Part shown: positions 37,971-46,152 of the stretch, one piece after another
Layout of the letters: each line of letters opens with the position of its first letter
Numbering within the stretch: position 1 is the stretch's first letter
Source: Taibaiella sp041660405
GTDB taxonomy: Bacteria; Bacteroidota; Bacteroidia; Chitinophagales; Chitinophagaceae
Direction of reading: 5' to 3'
NCBI GenBank assembly: GCA_041660405.1
Contig: JBAZWL010000006.1
Location: 62,001 to 126,000 of the forward strand
Length of the DNA stretch: 64,000 nucleotides
The notes under the pieces: generated by a model
Told to the model about the DNA's origin: nothing
The model's input: only the letters and a program-made list of their open reading frames with translations
Databases searched by the model: none
Position numbers and translations under genes: made by a program

Positions 37971-38456
37971 TATCTTTTTTATTGTTTCAACAGTGGGCAA
38001 CTCATCAAATATTTTTAACTCCTTACCACTTTTATCAAACAAAACAATGAAAGGTAATTTTTCAAAATCAAACCATCTATGCATCGATTGGGTATGATCC
38101 TGCATTACAGTAAGATTATCAAAATCATACAATCCCATCATTTCTTCAAAAGTGCGTAGGGTGGGGAGCGGCTCGGCACTCACCATCCATATAGTAACAG
38201 GATACTTGGCTGCTGTGGTTTTCAGCTGTTGCGCCGTATGCTCGCAATGGTCGCAGTCCGATCTGAAATAGATCAGCATCAATGCTTTTCCTTTAGGAAT
38301 ATCTTTATTGCTTACTAATGTATTTTCAGTATCGGTAAAGCGGAGCGCCGGTATTTTTTTGCTTTGTGCAAAACAAAAAAGCGGAAGCATTACCAATAGT
38401 AAAAGTGTAGCGGATAATATTTTCTTGTGTAACATGAATGATAAATGCTGTTTCAT
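37956..38456 (-). CDS. Secreted thioredoxin-like protein
   Basis: A 166-aa protein with a signal peptide (ATLLLLVMLPLFCFAQ) and a thioredoxin fold. The active site is C68-D-H-C71 in IYFRSDCDHCEHT, and KLPFIVLFDKSG carries the cis-proline. Its ATG starts one base after the stop of the CNNM/CBS gene (TAAAATG), so it is coupled to that gene. It probably reduces or delivers to periplasmic cysteine proteins; the copper-type neighbours downstream hint at substrates. Confidence 0.82.
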   Translation of the reverse strand: MKQHLSFMLHKKILSATLLLLVMLPLFCFAQSKKIPALRFTDTENTLVSNKDIPKGKALMLIYFRSDCDHCEHTAQQLKTTAAKYPVTIWMVSAEPLPTLRTFEEMMGLYDFDNLTVMQDHTQSMHRWFDFEKLPFIVLFDKSGKELKIFDELPTVETIKKILTTK

Positions 38457-38457
38457 T

Positions 38458-39753
38458 TTATCGGTTCAGGATTTTCAACTTTACCGTTTCAATACGGGTA
38501 TCTGTTACCATCAATATCTCAAACTCATAGTTATCAATAATGATCCTTTCTTTCTGTTTAGGTATCATTTCATGGCTGGTAATAATAAGTCCTGAAAGTG
38601 TATCCGCTACGTCTGCCGGCAATTCCAGCTCATATTTTTCATTCAGATAATCTACTTCCAGCCTTCCGGAAAACAGGTACTCATTATCACTGATCTGTTT
38701 CTCTGTAAATTCCTGTGTATCGTATTCATCTTTAATATCCCCGAAAACCTCTTCCAGCACATCTTCCATGGTTACAAATCCGGCTGTACCACCAAACTCA
38801 TCTACCACCCAGGCTATGCTCTTGCGTTCTTTGGTAAACTTATGCATGAGGTCAATAGCACTCATCGTTTCGGGCACTGTTGGTATAGGGTGGAGAATTT
38901 CCTGTATGGATTGCGGCCTGCGGTTAAGATCGAGGTGATGCGTATAGCCCAACACGGTATCCAACGTTTCATCGTAGATCACAATTTTGGACAGCTTGGT
39001 ATCTACAAATTGATCTCTAAGGTCTTTTACCGAAGTCTTGATATCAGCCGCGGTGGTTTCATTTCTTGGAGTCATACATTTACGCACCTTTACTTTTGTA
39101 AGGTCCAGCGCACGTTCAAACAATTCTTTATTGGCCTCGTCCAGGTCAACAGCATGGCCATGTGTAGCCTGTTTTAAAAATTGTACCGCATTGGTTCTTT
39201 CAAAAATACTTTCCTTTTTATTGATCCTTACATTGAACAGGTATTTCAGAATAAATTCAGAAACGCCTACAAATATTTGTGCAAACGGAGCCGTAATATC
39301 ACATACAATATTGATGAATTTACTCCAGGTATTCAGTTTGGCTTCGGGGTTAAATTCAAAACCTCTTTTGGCCACAATGCCAATAGTGCCCAATATAATA
39401 AAGGTAACAAGCACAAAGTCGATGACCAGATGCAGGTAGAAAGCCGGATTCTGATAATTATCTACCCGGAAATCAAACCCGCTTTTGCTCAGGTATTTGT
39501 CTTCCAGCAGGGTGGTAAGTTTGGAAAAGAAAAAGCAGAAACAAACCAAAACCACATAGAAACCAACTACCGTCGCACTCCAGAAACGTTCCGGATGATC
39601 AAAGAAAGATCCTAGTATTTTACCCGATGCTTTGCCCTGTTTTCTTTTAAGCTCTATAGTAAGCTTATTGGATGCCAGGTAAGCGTATTCTACGCCGGTA
39701 AAGATAACTATGAGTAATAAACAAATGATGATAAGTGCCGTGGTTATACCCAT
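38458..39753 (-). CDS. CNNM/CBS/CorC domain membrane protein (hemolysin family)
   Basis: A 431-aa protein. An N-terminal CNNM (DUF21) membrane domain occupies about residues 1-200, a CBS pair about 215-340 (CMTPRNETTAADI and DEFGGTAGFVTMEDVLEEVFGDI), and a CorC-type domain the end (YLFSGRLEVDYLNEKYELELP). Family members are implicated in Mg2+/Co2+ efflux. The Bacteroidota gliding protein GldE has the same architecture and is a possible alternative name. Confidence 0.87.
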   Translation of the reverse strand: MGITTALIIICLLLIVIFTGVEYAYLASNKLTIELKRKQGKASGKILGSFFDHPERFWSATVVGFYVVLVCFCFFFSKLTTLLEDKYLSKSGFDFRVDNYQNPAFYLHLVIDFVLVTFIILGTIGIVAKRGFEFNPEAKLNTWSKFINIVCDITAPFAQIFVGVSEFILKYLFNVRINKKESIFERTNAVQFLKQATHGHAVDLDEANKELFERALDLTKVKVRKCMTPRNETTAADIKTSVKDLRDQFVDTKLSKIVIYDETLDTVLGYTHHLDLNRRPQSIQEILHPIPTVPETMSAIDLMHKFTKERKSIAWVVDEFGGTAGFVTMEDVLEEVFGDIKDEYDTQEFTEKQISDNEYLFSGRLEVDYLNEKYELELPADVADTLSGLIITSHEMIPKQKERIIIDNYEFEILMVTDTRIETVKLKILNR

Positions 39754-39781
39754 AATATAAAATGTATAGCTGTGTCAGAAA

Positions 39782-39789
39782 CAAAAATA
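39782..39789 (-). promoter_or_regulatory. -7 element of the CNNM/CBS gene
   Basis: Minus-strand TATTTTTG, 28 nt before the ATG at 39753. Confidence 0.45.
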
Positions 39790-39809
39790 GGGTTTTTGGT
39801 TTAAACAAC

Positions 39810-39883
39810 GTAGGGACACGATGCATCGTGTCTTCATTCGCAGCAGTGTAGAGACGCAATGCATTGCGTCTCTACACTGCTGC
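39810..39883. repeat. GACGC-family palindromes, including a perfect 44-bp palindrome
   Basis: GTAGGGACACGATGCATCGT... at 39810 is followed by a perfect 44-bp palindrome at 39840-39883 (22+22; GCAGCAGTGTAGAGACGC...). It lies between divergent genes. Confidence 0.9.
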
Positions 39884-39888
39884 GATAC

Positions 39889-39921
39889 AGCCCTATAAGG
39901 GTTTTAAACCCTTATAGGGCT
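39889..39921. repeat. 33-nt palindrome (copy 4)
   Basis: AGCCCTATAAGGGTTT, T, exact reverse complement (16+1+16). Confidence 0.88.
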
Positions 39922-39949
39922 AAAAGATGCGCAATGCCCCTACTGAATT

Positions 39950-39980
39950 TTGTCATTGGGCTTTATATAACTTACCTTTG
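39950..39980 (+). promoter_or_regulatory. Promoter of the nusB-like gene
   Basis: TTG (39950-39952), 20-nt spacer, TACCTTTG (39973-39980) followed by C. The ATG at 39999 is 18 nt further on. Confidence 0.7.
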
Positions 39981-39998
39981 CCTACTTTTTTGAAAATT

Positions 39999-40964
39999 AT
40001 GATCAGTCGCAGAAATATAAGAGTCAAAGTAATGCAGGCCATCTACGCTCTGGATGCCTATACCATGTCGCCATCCGAAGTAGAAAAGGGTGAAGTAACC
40101 CCAACGGTAGAAGAGAATGAGAAAAATGGCATCAGGGTATTGGTAGAAAAAATCCAGCGTTCATCCGATTTGTTTTCGCTCATGTTGCTTTATGTAAGTA
40201 AAGTAGCACAATTTTCGGAGATCAATGCCCGCCAACGTGCATCCAAATATCTGCCTACTGATGAAGACAAAGTAGTGAATACCAAAATTGCGGGTAATAC
40301 CTTTTTATGGGACTTATTGGGCAATACTACTTTCCAGGAAAAAGTAAAAGAAGATAAACTGGAACGTTTTATAGATGAAGAATGGGTAAAAAAGATTTAC
40401 CAATCTTTGTTGAAATCAGAAGCCTATCAGGAATATACCGCAGAGCAAAGCCGTACCAATGCCGCTGAAAAGCAGATCATGCAACAGATCTGGCGTAAAG
40501 AAATGCTGGAGAACGAAGATTTCATGGAGCATATCGGCGATGAATGGAGCGGTTGGGAAGACGATAAGGAAATGGTGGTGATGCTTGTAGAAAATTATTT
40601 CAGAAGCCATAAAAATGTAAACTTTCTGCAATTTATTTCTTCCGAGAAAAGGGAATATGCTTACAGCCTGCTTAAAACCGTTTTACAGAAAGATGAGCAT
40701 ATAATGGAACTCATTAAACCCAAACTGAAAAACTGGGATGCGGAAAGGGTAGCCATTATCGATCTTATTTTATTGAAAATGGGCGTGGCTGAATTGCTAT
40801 ATTTCCCTACCATACCTACTAAGGTTACTATTAATGAATACATTGAAATAGCCAAAAACTACAGTACACCCCAAAGTGGTCAGTTTGTAAATGGTGTTTT
40901 GGATAACCTCCTTAAAGAACTGGTAAGTGCCAATAAAATAAGGAAAATAGAAAGAACAAAATAA
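39999..40964 (+). CDS. nusB: Transcription antitermination factor NusB (long form)
   Basis: A 321-aa protein starting MISRRNIRVKVMQAIYALDA, the standard NusB N-terminus. The C-terminal NusB domain contains DLILLKMGVAELLYFPTIPTKVTINEYIEIAKNYS and FVNGVLDNLL. NusB binds boxA RNA with NusE in rRNA antitermination. Bacteroidota NusB is long because of a middle insertion, as here. An upstream in-frame ATG at 39927 was rejected because the promoter lies between the two. Confidence 0.9.
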   Translation: MISRRNIRVKVMQAIYALDAYTMSPSEVEKGEVTPTVEENEKNGIRVLVEKIQRSSDLFSLMLLYVSKVAQFSEINARQRASKYLPTDEDKVVNTKIAGNTFLWDLLGNTTFQEKVKEDKLERFIDEEWVKKIYQSLLKSEAYQEYTAEQSRTNAAEKQIMQQIWRKEMLENEDFMEHIGDEWSGWEDDKEMVVMLVENYFRSHKNVNFLQFISSEKREYAYSLLKTVLQKDEHIMELIKPKLKNWDAERVAIIDLILLKMGVAELLYFPTIPTKVTINEYIEIAKNYSTPQSGQFVNGVLDNLLKELVSANKIRKIERTK

Positions 40965-40973
40965 AATGGGCAG

Positions 40974-40999
40974 AGACGCGCAATTGCGCGTCTTTTTTT
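40974..40999 (+). terminator. Terminator after nusB, built from a GACGC palindrome
   Basis: AGACGCGCAATTGCGCGTCT followed by seven T in total. The same palindrome type is used elsewhere as a repeat. Confidence 0.85.
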
Positions 41000-41001
41000 A
41001 T

Positions 41002-41034
41002 AACCCTATAAGGGTTTAAAACCTTTATGGGGTT
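41002..41034. repeat. 33-nt palindrome (copy 5, imperfect)
   Basis: AACCCTATAAGGGTTT, A, then an inverted copy with two differences (AAACCTTTATGGGGTT). Confidence 0.8.
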
Positions 41035-41076
41035 CCTTGGGCCAACAAAAACAGTTCCTGTCAGCAATTTTATCAT

Positions 41077-41084
41077 TAACTTTG
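41077..41084 (+). promoter_or_regulatory. -7 element of yajC
   Basis: TAACTTTG followed by C, 28 nt before the yajC ATG. Confidence 0.55.
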
Positions 41085-41112
41085 CCCCTCAATTCTAAAA
41101 ATAAGTTTAAAA

Positions 41113-41469
41113 ATGACAACAACCTTTGCAAGCATTATGCTTCAGGCACAACCGGGTGGCGGGGCAATGATGCCTATCATGCTGGTAGGTATGATCGTGG
41201 TAATGTATTTCTTCATGATCCGTCCTCAGCAGAAACGCGCCAAAGAGCAAAAGAAATTTGCAGAAAGCATGAATACTGGCGAAAAAGTAATCACTACTTC
41301 GGGTATTCACGGCCGTATTGTACGTACTAACGAAGATGGTACTATTGCACTTGAAATTGATCGTAATACAACAATAACTGTTGAGCGTCAATCTATTTCT
41401 ATGGAAATGACACTTGCTTATCAAAAGAAACAAGGTTTAGCTACCTCTGTTACTGCAGGTGTAAAATAA
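41113..41469 (+). CDS. yajC: Preprotein translocase subunit YajC
   Basis: A 118-aa protein with one helix (MMPIMLVGMIVVMYFFMIRP) followed by QQKRAKEQKKF and GEKVITTSGIHGRIVR, the full YajC signature. YajC joins SecDF and SecYEG in the inner membrane. It heads a plus-strand group with coaE (37-nt gap). Confidence 0.95.
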   Translation: MTTTFASIMLQAQPGGGAMMPIMLVGMIVVMYFFMIRPQQKRAKEQKKFAESMNTGEKVITTSGIHGRIVRTNEDGTIALEIDRNTTITVERQSISMEMTLAYQKKQGLATSVTAGVK

Positions 41470-41506
41470 TCCTTTGTCGGGTTAATATTATTAATACTAT
41501 TTATCA

Positions 41507-42100
41507 ATGCTGAAAGTAGGTCTTACCGGAGGTATCGGATCGGGCAAAAGCTTGGTTGCGGAAATGTTCAAATTGTTGGAAGTACCCGTACTTCACGCTG
41601 ATGACACTGCCAGATACCTTATGGAAAACGATGCAAAACTGAAATCGGCTATCGGACAACTGTTCGGAAAAGAAGTTTATAAAAACGGCCGGCTCAACCG
41701 GCCGTTTTTAGCATCTGTAGTATTCAACGATAAGTCTAAGCTGGAACAGCTTAATGCCCTGGTGCATCCTGCAACCATAGCATTTGGGAAGCAATGGGCC
41801 GCAAATCAAACCGCACCTTATACTATTAAAGAAGCCGCTATTTTCTTCGAAAGTGGCAGCTATAAGGATATGGATAAAATGATAGGCGTATATGCCCCGG
41901 TAGAAATGCGTCTTCAAAGAGCCATGAGCCGTGATAATGCCGCAGAAGAAGTGATTCGTCAACGCATGGACAAACAAATGAACGAAGAAGAAAAAATGAA
42001 GCGTTGCGATTTTATAATTTACAACGACGAAACAAAATCAGTAATAGACCAGGTACTTAAACTGAATGAAGAACTTTTGCAGTTAGCAAAAAAACAATAA
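41507..42100 (+). CDS. coaE: Dephospho-CoA kinase
   Basis: A 197-aa P-loop kinase (GLTGGIGSGKS, residues 5-15) that phosphorylates dephospho-CoA in the last step of CoA synthesis. HADDTARYLM, VHPATIA and RMDKQMNEEEKMKRCDFIIYN are family motifs. It is downstream of yajC and probably on the same transcript. Confidence 0.94.
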   Translation: MLKVGLTGGIGSGKSLVAEMFKLLEVPVLHADDTARYLMENDAKLKSAIGQLFGKEVYKNGRLNRPFLASVVFNDKSKLEQLNALVHPATIAFGKQWAANQTAPYTIKEAAIFFESGSYKDMDKMIGVYAPVEMRLQRAMSRDNAAEEVIRQRMDKQMNEEEKMKRCDFIIYNDETKSVIDQVLKLNEELLQLAKKQ

Positions 42101-42194
42101 TTTGAATGTTGAACAATGATCATTGAAAATTTAATATTCAAAACCCAATACTTACATCGGCACATTATACATCTTCAAATCATCAAATTAAAAC

Positions 42195-42692
42195 ATGGCC
42201 TTATCCTCTGAAAGTAATAACCTGCTTGATATATCATCCCTTATTAACCTGGAAAATGCACGCGTAGCCATAGTTGCTACTGAATGGAACGATAAAATTG
42301 TAACAGAACAGATTGCAGGAGCAAAACGTATTACAGCACAAACAAATGCTGTAATTACCCATGAAATATATGTTCCCGGTGCTTTCGAATTACCATTTGC
42401 CTGCAAGGCAGTCTGGGATTATAAAGAAACACTTTCCGATGCTCCCGAAGCTATTATAGCTTTTGGTGCGGTAATACGAGGTGGAACACCACACTTTGAA
42501 TATGTGTGCAAAGCAGTAACCGAAGGCATTGTTCAGTTGAATCTTACTTTGCCCATACCCGTAATATTTGGTGTACTTACTTTAGATACCGAAGAACAAG
42601 CCTGGGAAAGATTAGGGGGCAATCATGGACACAAAGGAGAAGAGGCCATGATTGCGGCTTTGAAGATGATAAAGATGAAAAATGAGCTATAA
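42195..42692 (+). CDS. ribH: 6,7-dimethyl-8-ribityllumazine synthase
   Basis: A 165-aa lumazine synthase, the penultimate step of riboflavin synthesis. VPGAFELPFACK, AFGAVIRGGTPHFEYVC and GVLTLDTEEQAWERLGGNHGHKGEEA are diagnostic. No other rib genes are adjacent. A strong hairpin follows 47 nt after the stop. Confidence 0.95.
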   Translation: MALSSESNNLLDISSLINLENARVAIVATEWNDKIVTEQIAGAKRITAQTNAVITHEIYVPGAFELPFACKAVWDYKETLSDAPEAIIAFGAVIRGGTPHFEYVCKAVTEGIVQLNLTLPIPVIFGVLTLDTEEQAWERLGGNHGHKGEEAMIAALKMIKMKNEL

Positions 42693-42738
42693 CCCAACGA
42701 GCTTCTATTTAAATCAAATAACATAGCAAATTAATAAA

Positions 42739-42765
42739 GGGCTGCCCAATTCGGGCAGCCCTCTT
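42739..42765. terminator. Hairpin between convergent ribH and small lipoprotein gene
   Basis: GGGCTGCCC, loop AATTC, GGGCAGCCC. T-rich sequence lies on both sides, so it may act in both directions. Confidence 0.75.
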
Positions 42766-42786
42766 TCATGGTTATCAAATGAATGA

Positions 42787-43005
42787 TTATTTCAATTTAC
42801 ATTCCATTGTTACACCGCCAGCACTGACAGTTTGTTCACAAGCTGCTTCAGCATCTTTTTTGCTCATTTTACCAGTTTTTGCTTCAACTGAAGTACTTAC
42901 ACCGTTTACTGTAGAAGTACATACACAAGTGTAATCTTTTTTACAAGAAGGAAGAACTAAGGCTCCGAAAAGAGCTACTGCAACAATAGTTACGATTTTT
43001 TTCAT
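42787..43005 (-). CDS. Small Cys-containing lipoprotein
   Basis: A 72-aa protein with a lipoprotein signal (LVLPSCKKDYTC, C21). The mature part has four more cysteines (CVC, C, C) and the block GKMSKKDAEAACE. Similar tiny lipoproteins are common and uncharacterised in Bacteroidota. Function is unknown; disulfides or metal binding are possible. Confidence 0.75.
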   Translation of the reverse strand: MKKIVTIVAVALFGALVLPSCKKDYTCVCTSTVNGVSTSVEAKTGKMSKKDAEAACEQTVSAGGVTMECKLK

Positions 43006-43217
43006 GTTACGTTTGTTTTTGAATTTTTTAATTTGAGGGCGAAATACTATAAAAGAACGTTAAAAAACAATCGGATTTTGACGAACGGTAGTAAAAAGTT
43101 TTTTAACGGTACTTTAAGAGTTATAAACGGGCAGTACATCTGCATTTTTATAAATGCATACACACGCATTTTATAATAATATGATTTTTAGGATTTAGTC
43201 AGTTATTTAAATCCCTT

Positions 43218-43248
43218 TTGCTTCCCCTGCCTATTTGTTTTACCTTTG
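43218..43248 (+). promoter_or_regulatory. Promoter of the TPR membrane protein
   Basis: TTG (43218-43220), 20-nt spacer, TACCTTTG (43241-43248) followed by C. It overlaps the in-frame TTG at 43235, so the start at 43271 is used. Confidence 0.7.
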
Positions 43249-43270
43249 CGCTCCAATTTGTATCTATAAT

Positions 43271-43924
43271 ATGTTCGCATTACGTCGCTTTATTGTTTTT
43301 AACCGTATTTTAATCGCGGTAGTTCTTTTGGCATTAGGTTTTTACCTGGGTTTTAAAGTTACCTGGTGGCTTGGCTGGTTGCCCATGTTAATAGCTGTTC
43401 TTATGGTTGTAGCCCATTTTATGGTAGGGCCGGTTACTATTATGCAACGTTATATTGAGGAAGGAGACGTGGAAGGAGCCCAAAAGATCCTGAAAAAAGT
43501 AAAATATCCTAACCTATTATACAAACCTATCCGCTCGGCTTACTATATGTTGAAGGCTAATTTCTCTACCATGGGTGATGACCTGGATGCAGCAGAAGCA
43601 GAATTAAGACAAGGACTTGCTGCCGGTAGCAATGATAAAGATTTTCAAGGAACTGCATTATTACAGCTGGGTTCCATCTCATACCGCAAAGGTAATATGA
43701 AGGAAGCTTATGAGCATTTACGCAATGCTGTGAAATCTGGCCTTCCTGATGCAGATAGCAGTGCTACGGCTTATTTACAGTTAGCTTCCATTTGTTTGCA
43801 ACGCAGGGATTTTAAAGGTTCTAAATTTTATTATTCCAAAGCAAAAGCAGCAAAACCCAAAAACGAGCAGATAGTAGAGCAGCTGAACGAGATGAAAAAA
43901 TATATGGCCAGGATTCCGGGTTAA
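43271..43924 (+). CDS. TPR-repeat membrane protein
   Basis: A 217-aa protein with two N-terminal helices (about residues 13-30 and 35-58) and then TPR-like repeats: GDVEGAQKILKKV, DDLDAAEAELRQGL, GNMKEAYEHLRNAV and RDFKGSKFYYSKA. It is probably an envelope scaffold protein; no partner is known. It is followed 21 nt later by the DUF5522 gene. Confidence 0.82.
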   Translation: MFALRRFIVFNRILIAVVLLALGFYLGFKVTWWLGWLPMLIAVLMVVAHFMVGPVTIMQRYIEEGDVEGAQKILKKVKYPNLLYKPIRSAYYMLKANFSTMGDDLDAAEAELRQGLAAGSNDKDFQGTALLQLGSISYRKGNMKEAYEHLRNAVKSGLPDADSSATAYLQLASICLQRRDFKGSKFYYSKAKAAKPKNEQIVEQLNEMKKYMARIPG

Positions 43925-43945
43925 AACCGTTAACTCCATAAGATC

Positions 43946-44137
43946 ATGAAGATTGAGGAAGGCCTTGATTACTATTTCAACGAAGAAGGCAACATGGTAC
44001 TCACGGCACATTATCTGTTGAAAAGAGGGTATTGCTGTGGCAACGGATGTAAACATTGTCCTTACCAATATGAAAATGTACCCGAGCCCAAAAGAACTCA
44101 GTTGCTGAACGCTAAAAATAATTCAAAAACATCTTAA
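43946..44137 (+). CDS. DUF5522 family Cys-rich protein
   Basis: A 63-aa protein. YYFNEEGNMVLTAHYLLKRG followed by YCCGNGCKHCPY is the whole DUF5522 signature, with four cysteines that may bind zinc or another metal. Function is unknown. A terminator hairpin follows its stop. Confidence 0.85.
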   Translation: MKIEEGLDYYFNEEGNMVLTAHYLLKRGYCCGNGCKHCPYQYENVPEPKRTQLLNAKNNSKTS

Positions 44138-44140
44138 TAA

Positions 44141-44176
44141 AAATCCGGTTAACCTTAAGTTGACCGGATTTTTTTA
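44141..44176 (+). terminator. Terminator after DUF5522 gene
   Basis: AAATCCGGTTAA pairs with TTGACCGGATTT, followed by T5. It overlaps the upstream in-frame start at 44160 of the next gene and argues for the start at 44196. Confidence 0.85.
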
Positions 44177-44195
44177 TGTTTACAAAAAGAAAAGC

Positions 44196-44522
44196 ATGAA
44201 GGAATCTATTTACGATCTCATTTATGACATTGTGCGGCATATCCCAAAGGGTAGGGTTACTTCTTATGGCGCTATAGCAAAGTGTATTGGTACAGGCGGT
44301 TCAGCCAGGATTGTAGGTTGGGCTATGAATAATGCCGGTGGGCAGGAAAACGTTCCGGCACACAGAGTAGTTAATAGCAAAGGATTGCTTACCGGGAAGC
44401 ATCATTTTGGTGGGAATAAAATGCAGAAATTACTGGAGAAAGAAGGCATTAAAGTAAAGGATGACCAGGTGCAAAACTTTGATAAGGTTTTCTGGGATCC
44501 ATCCACGCTGTCTGAAGGGTAG
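44196..44522 (+). CDS. Alkyltransferase-like (ATL) protein, MGMT fold without the reactive Cys
   Basis: A 108-aa protein. YDIVRHIPKGRVTSYGAIAKCIG and GWAMNNAGG are the DNA-binding part of the MGMT family. The position that reads PCHRV in O6-alkylguanine transferases is PAHRVVN here, so it cannot transfer the alkyl group. Such ATL proteins bind O6-alkylguanine and flag it for nucleotide excision repair. Confidence 0.88.
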   Translation: MKESIYDLIYDIVRHIPKGRVTSYGAIAKCIGTGGSARIVGWAMNNAGGQENVPAHRVVNSKGLLTGKHHFGGNKMQKLLEKEGIKVKDDQVQNFDKVFWDPSTLSEG

Positions 44523-44620
44523 TGTTACCAAATTGTTACCTTATCATTAATTTAAAATGTCTTAATTGTTATCAAATTATTGCTCTTCTATTATCAATCA
44601 ATTAAATAATTGTAAACAAA

Positions 44621-44628
44621 TACTTTTG
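44621..44628 (+). promoter_or_regulatory. -7 element of the porin gene
   Basis: TACTTTTG followed by C, 20 nt before the TTG start at 44649. Confidence 0.5.
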
Positions 44629-44648
44629 CGCCCAAAAAAACACGGATT

Positions 44649-46015
44649 TTGAAAAAAGTATTACTCGCAGCCATCTTCCTCCTTACATCTTTAACAGGTA
44701 CCATAAGCTATGGGCAAAACCTGAAAACAGATGTTCAATCTCTTAATAATCAAAGCGGCAAATTATTGACCGACATGATCGATACTTCTACCCGGATGGG
44801 TAAGAATATGTTGTCGCTGTATAATAAATTTGGCCAGGTTGGATTTAGCGGTTACCTGCAACCACAGTTTCAATATTCCGAATCGAAAGGAAATCCCAAT
44901 AGTTTCCAGGGAGGCGATTGGGGTGCAAATTCCGATAATCGTTTCCGCTTAAGAAGAGGCCGTCTCCGTACCGATTTTACCAATTATACTGCCGATGGTA
45001 AACCATCTGTATATTTTTATTCCAGTTTGACGGTACAGAACGTGGTGTGAATATCAGGGATTTCTGGGGACGTTATTATGAAAATAAGTGGGAGCTGTTT
45101 CACTTTTCTGCAGGTATGATGGCACGTCCATTCGGGCACGAAGTATTGTTATCTTCCATTTTCAGGGAAGCACCGGAACGTGGTCGTATGTCGCAAACCC
45201 TGATGCAAACAGAGCGTGACCTTGGTTTTATGGTCAGCCTTAATCCTCGTAAAGCTACTTCAAAATTAAAATGGTTTGCAATAGACCTCGGAATTTATGA
45301 CGGACAAGGACTTACCGGGCCAATGGAATATGATAGTCATAAAGATATTGTATTCAGGATCAGTTCCAAGAAACAGGAGATTAAGGGACTTGGTGCCAAA
45401 ATATCCGGCGGTATAAGTGGCTACCTGGGTGGTATCACCAATCAGAATGCAAAGCTTTATACAATGAAAGAAATGGATGGTGTATGGAAGCTGCAAACGG
45501 ACTCTTTGGAAAGTAATATTGGCCGCAATGCTACCCGCAGATATTTTGGAGCAGATTTCCAGATCGTTTTTCCCAATAATAAAGGACAAACGGAATTCCG
45601 GGCAGAATATATAAGAGGAACACAGGCCGGATCATTGAGCTCTTCCGCATCTCCCGGCACTTATCCGGTTGATGGTAGTGGTGGTGCATTGCCACTCGCA
45701 ACAAGACCTTTTGACGGAGCTTATTTTTATTTCCTGCAACACCTAGGCAGCTGGAAACACCAGGTAGTGCTTAAGTTCGACTGGTACGATCCTAATAAAA
45801 AAGTAAGCGGCCAGGAAATATCCAAATCAAATGGAATGTCTGCTGCGGATATCCGGTACAATACTTTAGGTGGCGGCTATATTCACTATGTAAATGCATA
45901 CCTGAAAATATTATTCTGGTACGAACATCCACTGAATGAAAAAACCGCCCTTAGCGGTTATGACAAGGATATTAAAGATGGTGTATTTACCTGCAGGGCA
46001 CAGTTCAGTTTTTAA
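44649..46015 (+). pseudogene. Phosphate-selective porin O/P family, one-base frameshift
   Basis: The first frame (44649-45050, TTG start, signal peptide ending SYGQ) runs through RFRLRRGRLRTDFTNY and KPSVYFYSS, then loses sense. The next frame resumes the family with FQFDGTERGVNIRDFWGRYYENKWE and continues to 46015. One missing T in the run at 45014-45018 would restore YFLFQFDGTERGVNIRDFW. The joined product is about 455 aa, a 16-strand OprO/OprP-type porin for phosphate or polyphosphate. Either the gene is broken, the run is a slippage site, or the base was lost in sequencing. Confidence 0.85.
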
Positions 46016-46034
46016 TTTAAAAATATATTTCCTC

Positions 46035-46075
46035 AAGTCCGGCTTTGCAATATTGCAAAGCCGGACTTGTTTTTT
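46035..46075 (+). terminator. Terminator after porin
   Basis: A perfect 34-nt palindrome (AAGTCCGGCTTTGCAAT plus its inverse) is followed by GTTTTTT. Confidence 0.9.
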
Positions 46076-46135
46076 GCCGTCTTTCACACCTCGCACCTTT
46101 ACCGAAATAGGTGAGTTTTAATCCTTCCATTTCTT

Positions 46136-46143
46136 TACCTTTG
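46136..46143 (+). promoter_or_regulatory. -7 element of dxr
   Basis: TACCTTTG followed by C ends only nine bases before the ATG at 46153, which implies a very short 5' leader. Confidence 0.55.
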
Positions 46144-46152
46144 CGACCTGAT

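Noticed and set aside
39927..39998. Upstream start of nusB
   Set aside because: The promoter TTG-N20-TACCTTTG lies inside it and NusB homologues begin with MxSRRxxRxKV.
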